A stretch of 64,000 bases of DNA, from the NCBI GenBank assembly GCA_030704615.1, contig CM060732.1, forward strand, positions 53,423,053 through 53,487,052, read 5' to 3'. The notes below the pieces were generated by a model. That model was not told where the DNA came from and ran no database searches. It saw nothing but the letters and a program-made list of their open reading frames with translations. This stretch comes from Takakia lepidozioides (lineage: Eukaryota > Streptophyta > Takakiopsida > Takakiales > Takakiaceae). The position numbers and the translations under genes are program-made. Of this stretch, positions 1-10,336 are shown piece after piece; within the stretch, counting starts at the first letter, position 1; the number at the start of each line of letters is the position of its first letter.

Positions 1-1
1 C

Positions 2-690
2 TTGACCCTGCTGGATAAATCTGACTTAGAGGCTGTAGTGTCCTCAGCCATGTCTGTTACCATGAGATTGTCTGATGAAAATGAAGTTAGGCAGAAAACT
101 TCCCTGAACTTGTTTCCAGTCTGTGACATGGGGGAGGACATCTTGGATGACCTCAAGGGTCTACCCACTCTCGGCACTAGACTGAAATTTAAACTCAGGG
201 CAGGAAGCCTACCTTTGAACAGCAAACAGAAGCAGAGAGGAAAGGGAGAGTGCAATTGCCTGTTGTGTGGGCAATCTGAAGACAGTATTCATTTTCTGAT
301 ACACTGTCCGGGGTTCTCTCACCAAAGAGACGCTCTCTTCAAATCTATTAAGGGTATTGTGCCTGTACCCCTGTTTACCAACTTTGAAAGTCTCGAGGCT
401 GAGCCAAAAGCCCAGGCCCTCCTGAGGCCTAGTTTTTGGGCAAATCACACACAGCAGATTGATGCTTGTGTGAAGGGATTTCTAGAGGATATCTGGAAAA
501 CCCGGATTAATTCTATATATGGAGGTAAGTCTTACTACCAACGTCAGCCCCTGACAGAGGTAGGTTCTGTCCCTTTTGTTCCTGCACAAACTGGGCGCGG
601 GGTCAATGGCCACAAGGCTACGGCAAACAACGTCTTATGAGTACAATCTCTCTCCGCACACAAACAACGTCTTATGAGTACATTCTCTCT
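2..690 (+). mobile_element. LINE (non-LTR retrotransposon) 3' end
   Basis: The open frame at 2-640 encodes the C-terminal part of a LINE ORF2 protein. It carries a Cys/His cluster (CLLCGQ, then HFLIHCPG, about residues 86-105), the putative nucleic-acid-binding zinc finger seen after the reverse transcriptase in plant LINEs. The reverse transcriptase itself lies outside the window. The 3' untranslated end (about 590-690) holds a short sequence, cttatgagtacattctctc and its near copy, given twice in tandem. The same terminus recurs at about 20.7, 37.3, 55.1, 55.7, 59.4, 59.9, 60.3, 61.35 and 62.7 kb. The element sits upstream of the ATG1 exons, so it is probably an intronic insertion in that gene. 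Confidence 0.8.
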
Positions 691-849
691 TGGCACACAA
701 TCCAGAGTGACGGGCATGTCATTTCTGTAGTAAACACAGTATTGTTAAAAACAAAATCAATAACCCTGCAACCAAGCTGGCAAGTTTGCATGTGGACAAG
801 CCTTGGTGGGTGCGAACCCCACCAAAGGCTCGGGGGGGTTTGTTTGTTT

Positions 850-930
850 CCCGCAGGGTAGATGGCTGTAAGGCTATGGCTAGCCAACGTTCTCAGGGAA
901 CAGTATGAGTACATTCTCTCCCTGCACTAT
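850..930 (+). repeat. Second, diverged LINE 3' terminus
   Basis: About 200 bp after the first LINE end there is another copy of the family terminus: atggctgtaaggctatggc, followed by gtatgagtacattctctcc. It is more diverged than the copy at 590-690, so it looks like an older insertion or an internal duplication. Confidence 0.5.
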
Positions 931-1081
931 AAGATCACAATCTCAGGAGTGCATTTCCTGTCTCAAAAGGGATTGGAAAGAAGCATCTACGGAAGGGGCA
1001 TCATGTACATTATGTGAAAAGGCATGAACCATGTATATAAGGAACTTCTGTGGCACTGGGCTTCAGTGGGGGTATTCACAG

Positions 1082-2141
1082 GGTTTGGTGGATGCACGCA
1101 GTTGGAGGCAAGGCAATCACTGGAGTCATTTGCAATACAGCTGGTGTGCCTGGCAATATGGAAGGAGGCATTGCGTGTGTGCCAATCATGGGCGGAGGCT
1201 GTTGCTGCCCATAAGGAAATGGCCATCAGAGGAGGGAGCCACCCGACCATGATTGACTCCAGGAATGAGGAGGCGTCTGCAGCAAATGTGTGCTCGCTCA
1301 TGGAGCAGGAGTTTGCTTTTGCTGTGGAACGTGCTGAATCTCTTGCTTCGAACCTCAGCATCATTGATGGTCCCTTCCGCTCTTCTTTACCTGCTTTTCC
1401 CTGTCTCTTCTGCTTTACATTCCTTTTCATATGATCTTTTTCAGTTGTCAAAGTTGCTGTTTCCAAATTGGGAATGGGGTTAGATTTGTATTTTGTTCGT
1501 TTGGTTTTCAGTAAGATCCATTGGTCTATGGAATCTTCCCAACCTGCGAGAAAAGACATAGGGGACGGTGTGAGTGAAGGACACGTGACAACATATGGAT
1601 GAGGCATTTCTTGCATCTCGAGTTTTGCCTATTTGCAACCAAGTAGCCAGACTGTTGGCTTCATGTTGGTGGAAGCAGAGGCTGATGGGGGAAGGGTGAA
1701 GGAATGGCAGGTTGTTCAGAGATGCCTGATGCAATGGAGCTGATCTTCCAGGCAGCACTGGCTGTGGGCAGAGCTGGGGCGGTGAGTTCACTCCCACCTC
1801 GCAACTTCCCTTTCTTAAAGAATGCAAAAAAAAGGAGACCACGAAGTTGATAGATGCTTTTGCAGGCTTGTTCACTGTGTGTGTGGTTTTTTGTCACTGC
1901 TGGTGCTCAGGTGGAGGAGCTCATGGGCAATGTGAAGAATGCAGCTGTGGCATATGCCAAGGCAGCAGCATTACTGTATTTTCTGGTGGTGGAGGCAGCT
2001 GCTTTGCCACTCCAACCCCCCCTGCTTCTCTCTCAGCTTGACCGGCACCGCCTGCGCCGTTATGCAGATGTAGTGACTGCCCGCCAGCATCAGTGCTCTG
2101 CAGCTGCCACTGCCCGTCTTGGAGGTTTGAGGGAATGCTGA
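1082..2141 (+). CDS. ATG1: Serine/threonine kinase ATG1, C-terminal exons (5' part outside window)
   Basis: Three exons encode the C-terminal MIT-type region of plant ATG1, the kinase that starts autophagosome formation. Exon A runs about 1082 (or 1101) to 1369 and reads QLEARQSLESFAIQLVCLAI, matching the conserved LEAFSIQLVxLAIWK block. Exon B is 1720-1781 (MPDAMELIFQAALAVGRAGA). Exon C is 1911-2141 (VEELMGN, then LDRHRLRRYADV, stop TGA). The AG/GT borders and phases fit: A ends in phase 1, B joins with AG to give Glu, and B/C is phase 0. In Arabidopsis ATG1 this region follows the kinase domain and binds ATG13. The kinase domain must lie upstream of the window. A LINE lies in the preceding sequence, so whether the whole gene is intact cannot be judged here. 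Confidence 0.8.
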
Positions 2142-2988
2142 GGTTTATGTAAAGATTGCATAGGATGAGTACCTCAATTTTAGCACAAGACACTTGTTAT
2201 TCTAGGTTCCTCCTAATTTGTAGGCAGCAATTTGATCCCCACAGTGGCATACATGTATATACTGAGAGGTGACTAGGTCATGTTCCATTTCCGGCTGAAA
2301 TTCTTGGTCTGTAGCATGGCATGGTTCATGCCATTTGTGGTACTGGTTGAGGACCTTCAGGTCAGAATGACCACTTTTAGTGTGGTCATAGCTCAGGCCT
2401 ACGCCGACTTATCTGAAGCGGCCTGTATATGGAGGTAGTAGAGCAGCTGGCCTGTAAAAATACACACTAGGTGTACTTCATCTGTAAATAATAGCAGAAG
2501 CCTGGCAGAGCTTCATTTCCTTTTTATTCAGCATCTGTTGATGTCAAGTGTACAATACCAAGATGTGAAATCCTAAGGACTCCTGCGCGTATCTCCTGTT
2601 TCGCCCATCAAACCACATGTCTATTCACAAAAGCTTTTCTTGTAAACTGATCCATTACTCCTAGATCATGCCTACAGTGGGCCATGGCCCTATAGACAAG
2701 TGTTTGGATGAATGTGAGTTGGTAAGGTTTGCAACAGATTCCATCCTGTCTAGCGGATCACTGCTCTACTGTGTTACAACCCTCCCGCAGGTAATACCGG
2801 ACTAAAAGGGGGAATATATCCCCGGCCCCGGAATCTCTGGATTCGCTTACCGTCTCGTGGTGCTTCCCGTGTGCAGGAAACACCGGAGTTTTAAGCTTGT
2901 GGGGTGTAGTTTATGCGTGAGGAATGAGTACACGAGAGTATCTGGTGCAATTATCCTTGTCTCTGTGTTCTGCGTACTTGGTTTCAGA
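2142..2988. other. Intergenic, no gene seen
   Basis: This stretch holds the presumed ATG1 3' untranslated region and the upstream region of the next gene. No long frame, RNA gene or repeat was recognised. Confidence 0.4.
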
Positions 2989-5361
2989 ATGTCTATGATG
3001 GATGAGTGCGAGAGCGTTCGCGAGAGTGTTCGGGTGGCTTTGAGAACAAAGCTAAAGGAGGAAGACGTCCATCTGTTTAGAGATAAGGATTTGGACGTGC
3101 TTGGAGAAAATCGATTCACTGATGCAAGACTATTTGCCATTGGTGATGAGGGAACTTTTGAAAAAGTTCTTCCTCGCCGACTTGCTTTGGTGCGATTGCT
3201 CGTTAATGCATTTGTACAGTCCCAGCCTCTTGAAGGTACGTTTGCTCTCTAGGGTTCTTTTTCTTTGGCATTAAAAGACAGTTTTTCTGAACTAAGTTTG
3301 TTTAATGCGAGCAGTTCTTGTTCAAGGCAGTTTATGTTTCCAGAGTGTTACGAGTATTTAGGGTTTTCCTGGTTTTTTGCAGCTCTAAGTGTTCGCAATT
3401 TTTTTGGTTTCTTGGCTGCGTTGTGCACTCAGGGTTTCGAAGGACCAGTCTTTCTCAGTGGCATCTTATCCCATCTTCTCAAATTCCAGACCGAGCTGAA
3501 TGGGTAGTGTGGGGGCAGATAATTTAGATAATTTAGGTTTTCTTGGAGTGCCTTCCTAGCGGAAGACTATGTGCCGCTTTGGTGGTTTTTGAACGCACAA
3601 GCTGTTTCTTATGCAGGTTTCCTTGCACCTGGTAACCCACCAAAGAGCAGTAGAATTGAAGACAACAAAGGAGGTAAATCTTGTTGAGATATGTGATGAA
3701 ATTGTGCAATCTCTAGATGTGATAATGCTTGTCATGTATGCTTTTGCTTGGATGGATTGAGGCACTTATTGGTGAACCCTTCTTACTTATCGATTGTGTT
3801 GGTTATTAAACTTTTTCACATTCTTTTGACTCAGTTGCATGTTTTGTATGGAGCAGCTGAAAGGTTAATCACATCTGCAAAGAAATTGGCTGAGGAGATT
3901 AAAACTGTTGTTGGCAAACAGTTCAGCAGGTCCAAAGATGCCTTCGCAGATCCAGAGAGCATGCATTCGCTTCCTTTCCCTAATGTGATAGTGAAGGGTG
4001 CTTCTGCGAACAGTGAGAATTCTAAAAAGTGGCAAGGCAAGGAAACGACCACAAGCAGACTATATCTCTTTGGTGGTTTCAGTGAGGAGGAGTATCAGTG
4101 CTGGAAGAAGCACTTGGAAAGTCGTTCAACAGAGAAGCTTGCGGAAAAGCCAACGTTGGCTGTAGCAGATGAAGTAATAATTAGCTACAGATGCTCCATG
4201 AATACAACCAGTGTCATCCTTAATTATTACTTCATCTATAGCTTCATCAACAGAAGATGAAGTAATAATTAAGGATGAAACTGGTTGTATTCCTTTATTC
4301 CTCCAGTGTTGGAGTGTCGTCAGGACGCCAGAGGTGGCATGGGCTTGCTTTGTTGCAATGCCAGAGATCAAGACTGCAGACAGTCTTTTGGAGGTCCTAA
4401 TCAATAAGCAGCTGTTATCTCCTGAAAAACCCTTCCTACTCAATATGTACTTCAACTTTTTGTCTGGAGGGATGGTGACACAAGGTGCCGACATGTACGA
4501 TGCCAGATTCATGTATGTACGTGATGGGATTGGCTATTGCACTTGTGGAGTGGTCAAGAAAATTATTTCATGAAGTATCATAAGTGCGGAGAGGAAGGCA
4601 TTTCTTTCCCCAACGTGGAGGGATTGTATAAAGAGGGAGCTTGATGAACCCAATCCAATCCCTCGATGCTAGGGTTCATGGTTGAGCAGGAGGTCCTTTC
4701 TTATGCCTATGAGAAGTGCCTGCATATTTCAGGTAAATCTCAGCCCTTGAATACCTTAGGTATTCTTAGTAGGTAACCTCCAACTGCTTGAGCAAATTTC
4801 TTTTTGGTACATAATTCCTATAATCTTACTGAATGGTTTCCTTATCTGCAGATGCTAGGGACTTGCAACTTGTTTATTTGCAGAAGGGGCAGGAAGAAAA
4901 TCAGGTATTAAATGAGGGTTGGACTATATATGTCTGCGTTCAACCTCAACTTTGTTGACGCAGTGATTCGAGGTTACACTAAGGAGGGGACTTCAGAGAG
5001 GCTAGTAGTGGCACCTGTGCAGATAACTATCGGAGACTTTGGGACGCATTTCCCGTCTGAGGCAAAGTTCTGGCATCCGGAAGTTGCTAACAAATGGTTC
5101 AAAAACCACTCAGTAGATAGTGTGGAGAAATACTACATATGGTTTGTCTTAAAGAAAGAATGTGGGGACTCTGTGAATGTTCCAGAGAGCTGTAGAAAAC
5201 TTAGATCTCGAGAGGTAGTGACTGAGTTGCAGCACAAACGAATAATCTGGACTATTGAAGACATTATCCAAGTTGATTGCTTCAATCGGGAACAGGCACC
5301 ACGTGCATATAAGATTGTGCCGAGGAATGATCCAACGTGTTTTGACATACAGCACGTGTAG
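2989..5361 (+). pseudogene. Unrecognised multi-exon gene, frame broken at about 4.2 kb
   Basis: Coding-like exons are joined by good splice sites: 2989-3235 (MSMMDECESV, with LRTKLKEEDVHLF), 3617-3673, and 3854 onward (AAERLITSAKKLAEEIK, then LYLFGGFSEEEYQCWKKHLE). The phases of the first three agree. At 4184-4271 an 88-bp insertion shifts the frame; the protein resumes in another frame (DETGCIPLFLQCWS to stop 4573). Shorter exon-like pieces follow at about 4.68-4.74 and 4.85-4.91 kb. A last frame at 4912-5361 contains VVAPVQITIGDFGTHFPSEA. The VQIT stretch and the overall order loosely recall Crinkler/RHS-type proteins with an endonuclease-like C-terminus, but I see no Walker A motif and hold this weakly. 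The insertion suggests a dead gene unless splicing bypasses it. Confidence 0.4.
4168..4292. repeat. Fold-back (hairpin) insertion with direct repeats
   Basis: Arms 4200-4237 and 4255-4292 are 38-nt inverted repeats with one mismatch and a 17-nt loop. The 16-nt sequence gatgaagtaataatta occurs at 4168-4183 and again at 4256-4271, exactly 88 bp apart. The left arm is therefore an inverted copy of the gene sequence just downstream. Confidence 0.9.
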
Positions 5362-7732
5362 GTAGTGAAGAAAGTGGCTAATCAGAAAGACGGAGGAAAT
5401 GAAGCAAGTGGCTCAGGAGACCCTTATGGACAGAGTCTTTCTCAATAATTTGGGGATCTATTGTTCTCAATTCTTGGGCATGGAAACTCAATCCACTTCA
5501 ATATCAGGGGTCTGATTGTGGATCAGATTTGCATACTATATTAACTTAAGTGCTGCCGCTCAATGATGATAAGGGATGATTGCATTATATCACACATTTT
5601 GTTTCAATTTCTTTGTACAAACACATAGCTAATCACTGCCTTCAGCCAGCCCATGCCTTATGCACACACCTTTCTTCCCCAGTAATCTCTACAGGAACAA
5701 ACGCCATCTTGGAAGTGGTGAAAGGGGCTGCGATTCTGTACTACAACTGATCCGCCATAAATCCTTGAAATGAACGCTCTGGCGGTCACTACGCTCTAAG
5801 TACTGGTATGTCCATTTTGACATACCCTAAATGGACATACCCTACGCGCGGGTCGGTTTCACACATAATTAATTAAAAACGGCACTGTCCAAAAATATGG
5901 AGAAAATTGAACCATTTTGTCTGAAATGTTCGTGAAATTCCAAGCTCACAGTGTTCGAATTAATGAAAATTGAAGGAAAATATGTTGAAAATGGAAAATA
6001 CAAATATGAATCCACTTATCAACTAGCAACTAAACCTAGTGCACTTCAAGCTTCACTCATAGCACATTGGAGCATTATATCCATGATATTCTCATCTTTG
6101 AACAACTCCTCCCTGTCTTGTTGTTCATTAGTATCTTCACAACTGTCCTCCAAGTTGGAAACTAGTACCGTAACTAGTAACTAGTAAGTAGACTAGTGAC
6201 CCCTCAATCGAAAAATTAGCCACTGCAAGTGCAGAAAACTCCGGGACCTACTTTCCATGTGTCAAAAACACCCAGGTCTCAAAAATAAATAAATTGGACA
6301 GCTGGGTTCCCAGACTGACCTGCGCGTCCTATACCAGACTGGTACTGGTAGGTCCAACTTGGCTCTTGGGTCCAACTGGTAGGGCCCGGGGTAGATTAGG
6401 ACTGGGAGGGTAGGTTATAGGATGGGTATGGGTATTTCCAACTTTGAGATACCCTAGGCATGGGTATGGCAAAAACTCAAATGACATATGGGGGGAGCAT
6501 GTGCAATGGTATGGTATACCCTAACAGTCATCATACTATATTCAAAGCTGAAATTAAAACCAGATCAATGGCAACATACAAAAGGTAAAGAAAAAATTGC
6601 AATCACACATGCCCATGCAAACTAATTTGTATTGCTCATAAATTAGTGAAGGTCTTTGTATTGTAAGGCTGAATTGTAACAAATGGGAGAAAAGCTCTAT
6701 GCCATGACAAAAAACTCAAGAAATCGTGCATATTGTACCTTGTATGCTGATCATTGTAAGCCATACCTTCTACCCCTATTGTATCATTACACATACCCAT
6801 GCTAGCTTGGGTTCATCAATCCTCAATATGGGTCTAGTATGAAAGTAGTTAGATTGGTATGGTAGGTAGGGGGGTAGGTAGATCCATGGTATAGCCGGGG
6901 TATATGCCCCAAGACATACCCAACTGGTATGTTCTACAATACCCTTACTCATACCAGTGCATATACCCCGGCCTAATAGCACATACCAGTACAACAACCT
7001 ACAAACTTGGAACTATTGGATTTCATGAATCCTACACAAAGTTGTAGGGTTTCAAAGTCGAACCAATCAGAATGCTTGTATACACCAAGAGCCCTATGAC
7101 CAATCACACTTTTTGGGGGTGTTATATTAAATGATTGTTTGCCAAGTGACAAAAATGGACAGTCTTGGGACCAGCACTGCATGGTCATAGGTACTGACAG
7201 AAGCGTTAATGGGGTGTTCGGTCATAGACGCCTGTTCGGTCATAGGCCAACTTACCCTAGATAGAGTATTGGCGGGGAAACTAATTTTAATTGAGGAGTC
7301 CGATGGATCTCGACGAATATTCCAAATATTGAATATGCAGTTCAGAGTATGTGTGTAGAATTCCGAGTTCGGGTGGAAATTACTGCCACATTCCTGGATA
7401 GAAGCCACCTAGTTACTCAAGGAATCTTTGATGTATGGTACCCGGCTACTGTAACTTGTTGCTGAGAAAGAATAAGCTCGTGACTAACTTCACTGGGGAT
7501 CTGCAGCGCAACACTGGCATCACACAGTCAACGTACCCATACCGAGTTCTGCTCACCGCTTGCAACCCCCTTGTAGACTGTGATCACAAAGAAAATTTCC
7601 AAGTACAAATCGATGATTCATATCCTGCAGAAAGCAGGGTCGCCTCCCTACGCTCACCTGCTCGTGGGCATGAACATCCTCGGATGCAGAAGAGGCAGAC
7701 TCTTGCCAGAACAAACATGAAATCTACAAACC
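5362..7732. other. Intergenic with degenerate ggtatg/catacc repeats
   Basis: No gene is recognised. Short motifs of the type ggtatgggtat and cataccc recur on both strands around 5.80-5.85, 6.33-6.54 and 6.76-7.00 kb, suggesting decayed repeats with inverted arms. Small frames here show no conserved motif. Confidence 0.45.
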
Positions 7733-7810
7733 AAATCCCAACATGAAATCCTCAGTTCGGGACACATGCACACCAAAGTGAATCTGAGCACGGAAATTCG
7801 CAGAAGTGGC

Positions 7811-7863
7811 AAAAAAATTTGGACCATTTCTCGATTTGTGCGTGTCATCCTTGCGCAGGGGCC

Positions 7864-7895
<32 letters not shown>

Positions 7896-7915
7896 TCAGA
7901 TGTCTCCGAAGAGAC
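7811..7915 (-). ncRNA. U6: U6 spliceosomal RNA
   Basis: The minus strand reads gtctcttcggagacatctga at the 5' end and includes the invariant ACAGAGA box (gatacagagaagattagc) and the 3' stretch ending in seven T residues (7811-7817), the RNA polymerase III stop. U6 is the catalytic snRNA of the spliceosome, pairing with the 5' splice site and with U4/U2. The transcribed sequence appears identical to the copy at 38480. Promoter elements are intact, so this copy is probably active. Confidence 0.93.
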
Positions 7916-7936
7916 AACAATTACCGTGCTGTTTAC

Positions 7937-7979
7937 ATATATATAGCAGTCAGCCGCTTGCGTGCAAACGATATGGGAT
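7937..7979 (-). promoter_or_regulatory. U6 promoter: USE and TATA
   Basis: On the minus strand the upstream sequence element atcccatatcg (7969-7979; plant consensus RTCCCACATCG) is followed by tatatata (about 7937-7945), about 24 bp later. That spacing is the plant polymerase III arrangement. The TATA lies about 25-30 bp before the U6 start. Confidence 0.85.
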
Positions 7980-8058
7980 ATATGTAAAGAATTATTTATC
8001 GGAAAATGCTGTATCAGCCTTGCTTTTTGTGCAATGAAAATCATTTATGCTGTCTTGA

Positions 8059-10336
8059 GCCCAGTCATGAATGGCAATAAAACTTTCCTATGGGACCTTC
8101 TGCTAATGTATGACCACACGCACTTTGGGGTGGGTTGTCCCAAAAATTATTCTCCCCAGAGCAATAAGGGCTTCGGTGCGGGAGCGAGAAAATGAAGCCA
8201 AGGCTACGGCCGCAGGGGACAAGACGAAGGAAGCCTTCTCTAAGCTTCACGTGTCTCATCTCATCACAAATGAGCAGTGATTCTGCCATTTTTCTGGTTC
8301 TACCCCATCGAATGTGCTGGAATTTCTGAGCAGGGTTACTAGGGTTTCACTTGGAGGCATTGATAGAGAGAGGGCTTTGGGTCTCCATCAGATTGCTGAA
8401 TTCTTCTCCCAGATAAGAAGGAGCCACTGCAGCTCTGGATTTTCTTTGATGTTCACCTTTGGGCAAGTGTTGCCCAACGAACAACTGGAATGTAGTGTGG
8501 ACCGACTGGTATGGAAGACTAACTAATCATTTTGCAAGAACAGCTTCTCGTGACGCAGACAACAGATTTGAGAATTCTTGTTCACAAGCACAGGCTGTCC
8601 AAGCTTCAGGGTGAAGGTCGATGGACATTCGGGTGTCGGTTAGAGAGTCAGAAGAAGTGCATGTTGTTTTTGAACCCTCCTGTCAGCCACTGCATTATGC
8701 AGTCATTTGATATGATTCTATCCCTGCTTTCTGCATGCTTATTACCTTAGTGATAATCCCCAACTATACCGACTTCACATCTTTGCCACCGAGGCTGACA
8801 CACTGCCTCCACGAGACATGGGTGACCTTCAAATACAAGTGGACTGCACCGAACCATCAACATCCAAACAGAAATGCATAGAACTTCTGTTCAATTCAAG
8901 TTTGCTGGAGTTAAGGTTGCATATTGCCAAGCCCTGCACTGCGCTGTGTGCTTCCCAAGTGCACAGGGCAAGGAAGATGTAAACGATTGCCACACAACAT
9001 CAGAGGAAAGCTCATAGTAAACTGCTCTCAGTCAATACTACGAGGCATCAAGGTAGGCAGAGACATAAGGCAGAAACTGACTACCGGTACTTCAGTATGT
9101 ATATAACTTAAGCGGGTTTCTGTTTCTTCATTTGTGTATGTTGCTCAGTTGGAAATAATCACATCCTTGCTTTCGGCAACGAGACATTCTCAGGAGGGTG
9201 ACATGTAAAGCCCCCCACTACTTAAGAAAAAAATTCACATGATACATCCCGGCTATGTAGATCTCTGTGGGAGCGGTTGTGGGCTTATTGCCTAGTGGGA
9301 TGGTCCAAATTCGCAAGGCACCTCCCATCCCACAAATTACACTGGAGGATGGTCTTGGGAGCAACACATTTTGGGGTTGGATAAGCTCCTCCGTGCCATG
9401 TTGGGCTGCTTACTAGTCTTCTACCATGAAAGCTGGAAGGAACCGATCTGTATTTCTGCCACAGAAGCGTCCTAAAAATACAAAGAGAAAACAGTGTGCA
9501 TGGTAGACATGGCATTTCTCAGTACCTGGAGATTTTGACAGGATATGAGATGTTGGAAGTCATTTGACCATCCATCCATTCTTCCCAGCAGCCTGAGGAT
9601 GAAGATGTTTGAAGCTTTGGAGGTTGTAGTCTGATCAGCGCAAGGCTGTTGTGAAGCTATGGCTGCTCAGAAAATCCAAGATTGCAAGACTTCAGACATA
9701 CTCGTACCTACGATGTCCTTTGGATTGCGGATTGGTTGCATCCTCCTTGGGTGACAGGAGAGGTAACTGCCCTGATACAATGGCAAATACAATCTGGTTA
9801 TATAATAAGCTCCTTCAGTATTGTCTGCAACATCTGTAGTTTTTGATATGCTTCTTGTGTGCATGAGGCAATGAAAGAGGTTAGATTAGCCCCAGAGGTA
9901 ACCTAAAACTAACCATCAGTGCTCTAAGGCAACTAGAACCTTGCAGAGTTCTCATGTTCTTGCAGTTTTTGCATGCAGGTCAAGCACTGAGCAAAGAACA
10001 TCTGTGGCAGGAGTTCCTGTGACATCCTCCACTGTAGCGAGACAACAGGTTCATGTATGAGGCAAGAGTTAGTCAAGGAGGGCTTGTGAGCAAAGCTGCT
10101 GTGCTGAATGTTTGCTGGACTGGCTTGTATCTTCAATTGCTATGATGACCAATGTGCTCCTTGTCATGGAAACATACAGACAAATAATCTGTCTATTCCT
10201 ATCAGGAGCTTGTTCTTCCTTGTTAGCAGGGCAGACAAGTACGTTGCTCAAGGTTGTTTCAAAGATGCTTGGAGCTAAGGTGGTTGTAGCGTGGCATAGG
10301 AGGCTGTCATTGAAGCTATAGCTACTCAGCTGGCCA
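8059..10336. other. Intergenic, no gene supported
   Basis: Small frames at 8314-8526, 8532-8750, 9285-9515 and 10069-10365 show no recognisable domain or splice structure. I see no RNA gene or clear repeat. Confidence 0.4.

Larger units (their letters stand above)
7733..8058 (-). repeat. Duplicated U6 segment (inverted partner at 38338-38660)
   Basis: About 320 bp including the U6 gene, its promoter and about 130 bp of 3' flank is nearly identical, in opposite orientation, to 38338-38660. The similarity stops at both ends, so this is a dispersed DNA copy carrying its own promoter. Confidence 0.85.

Noticed and set aside
7724-8044. Minus frame of 106 codons across the U6 region, with a near-identical plus frame at 38351-38686
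   Set aside because: Both are chance frames through duplicated U6 genes; similarity is explained by the RNA gene, not by a protein.
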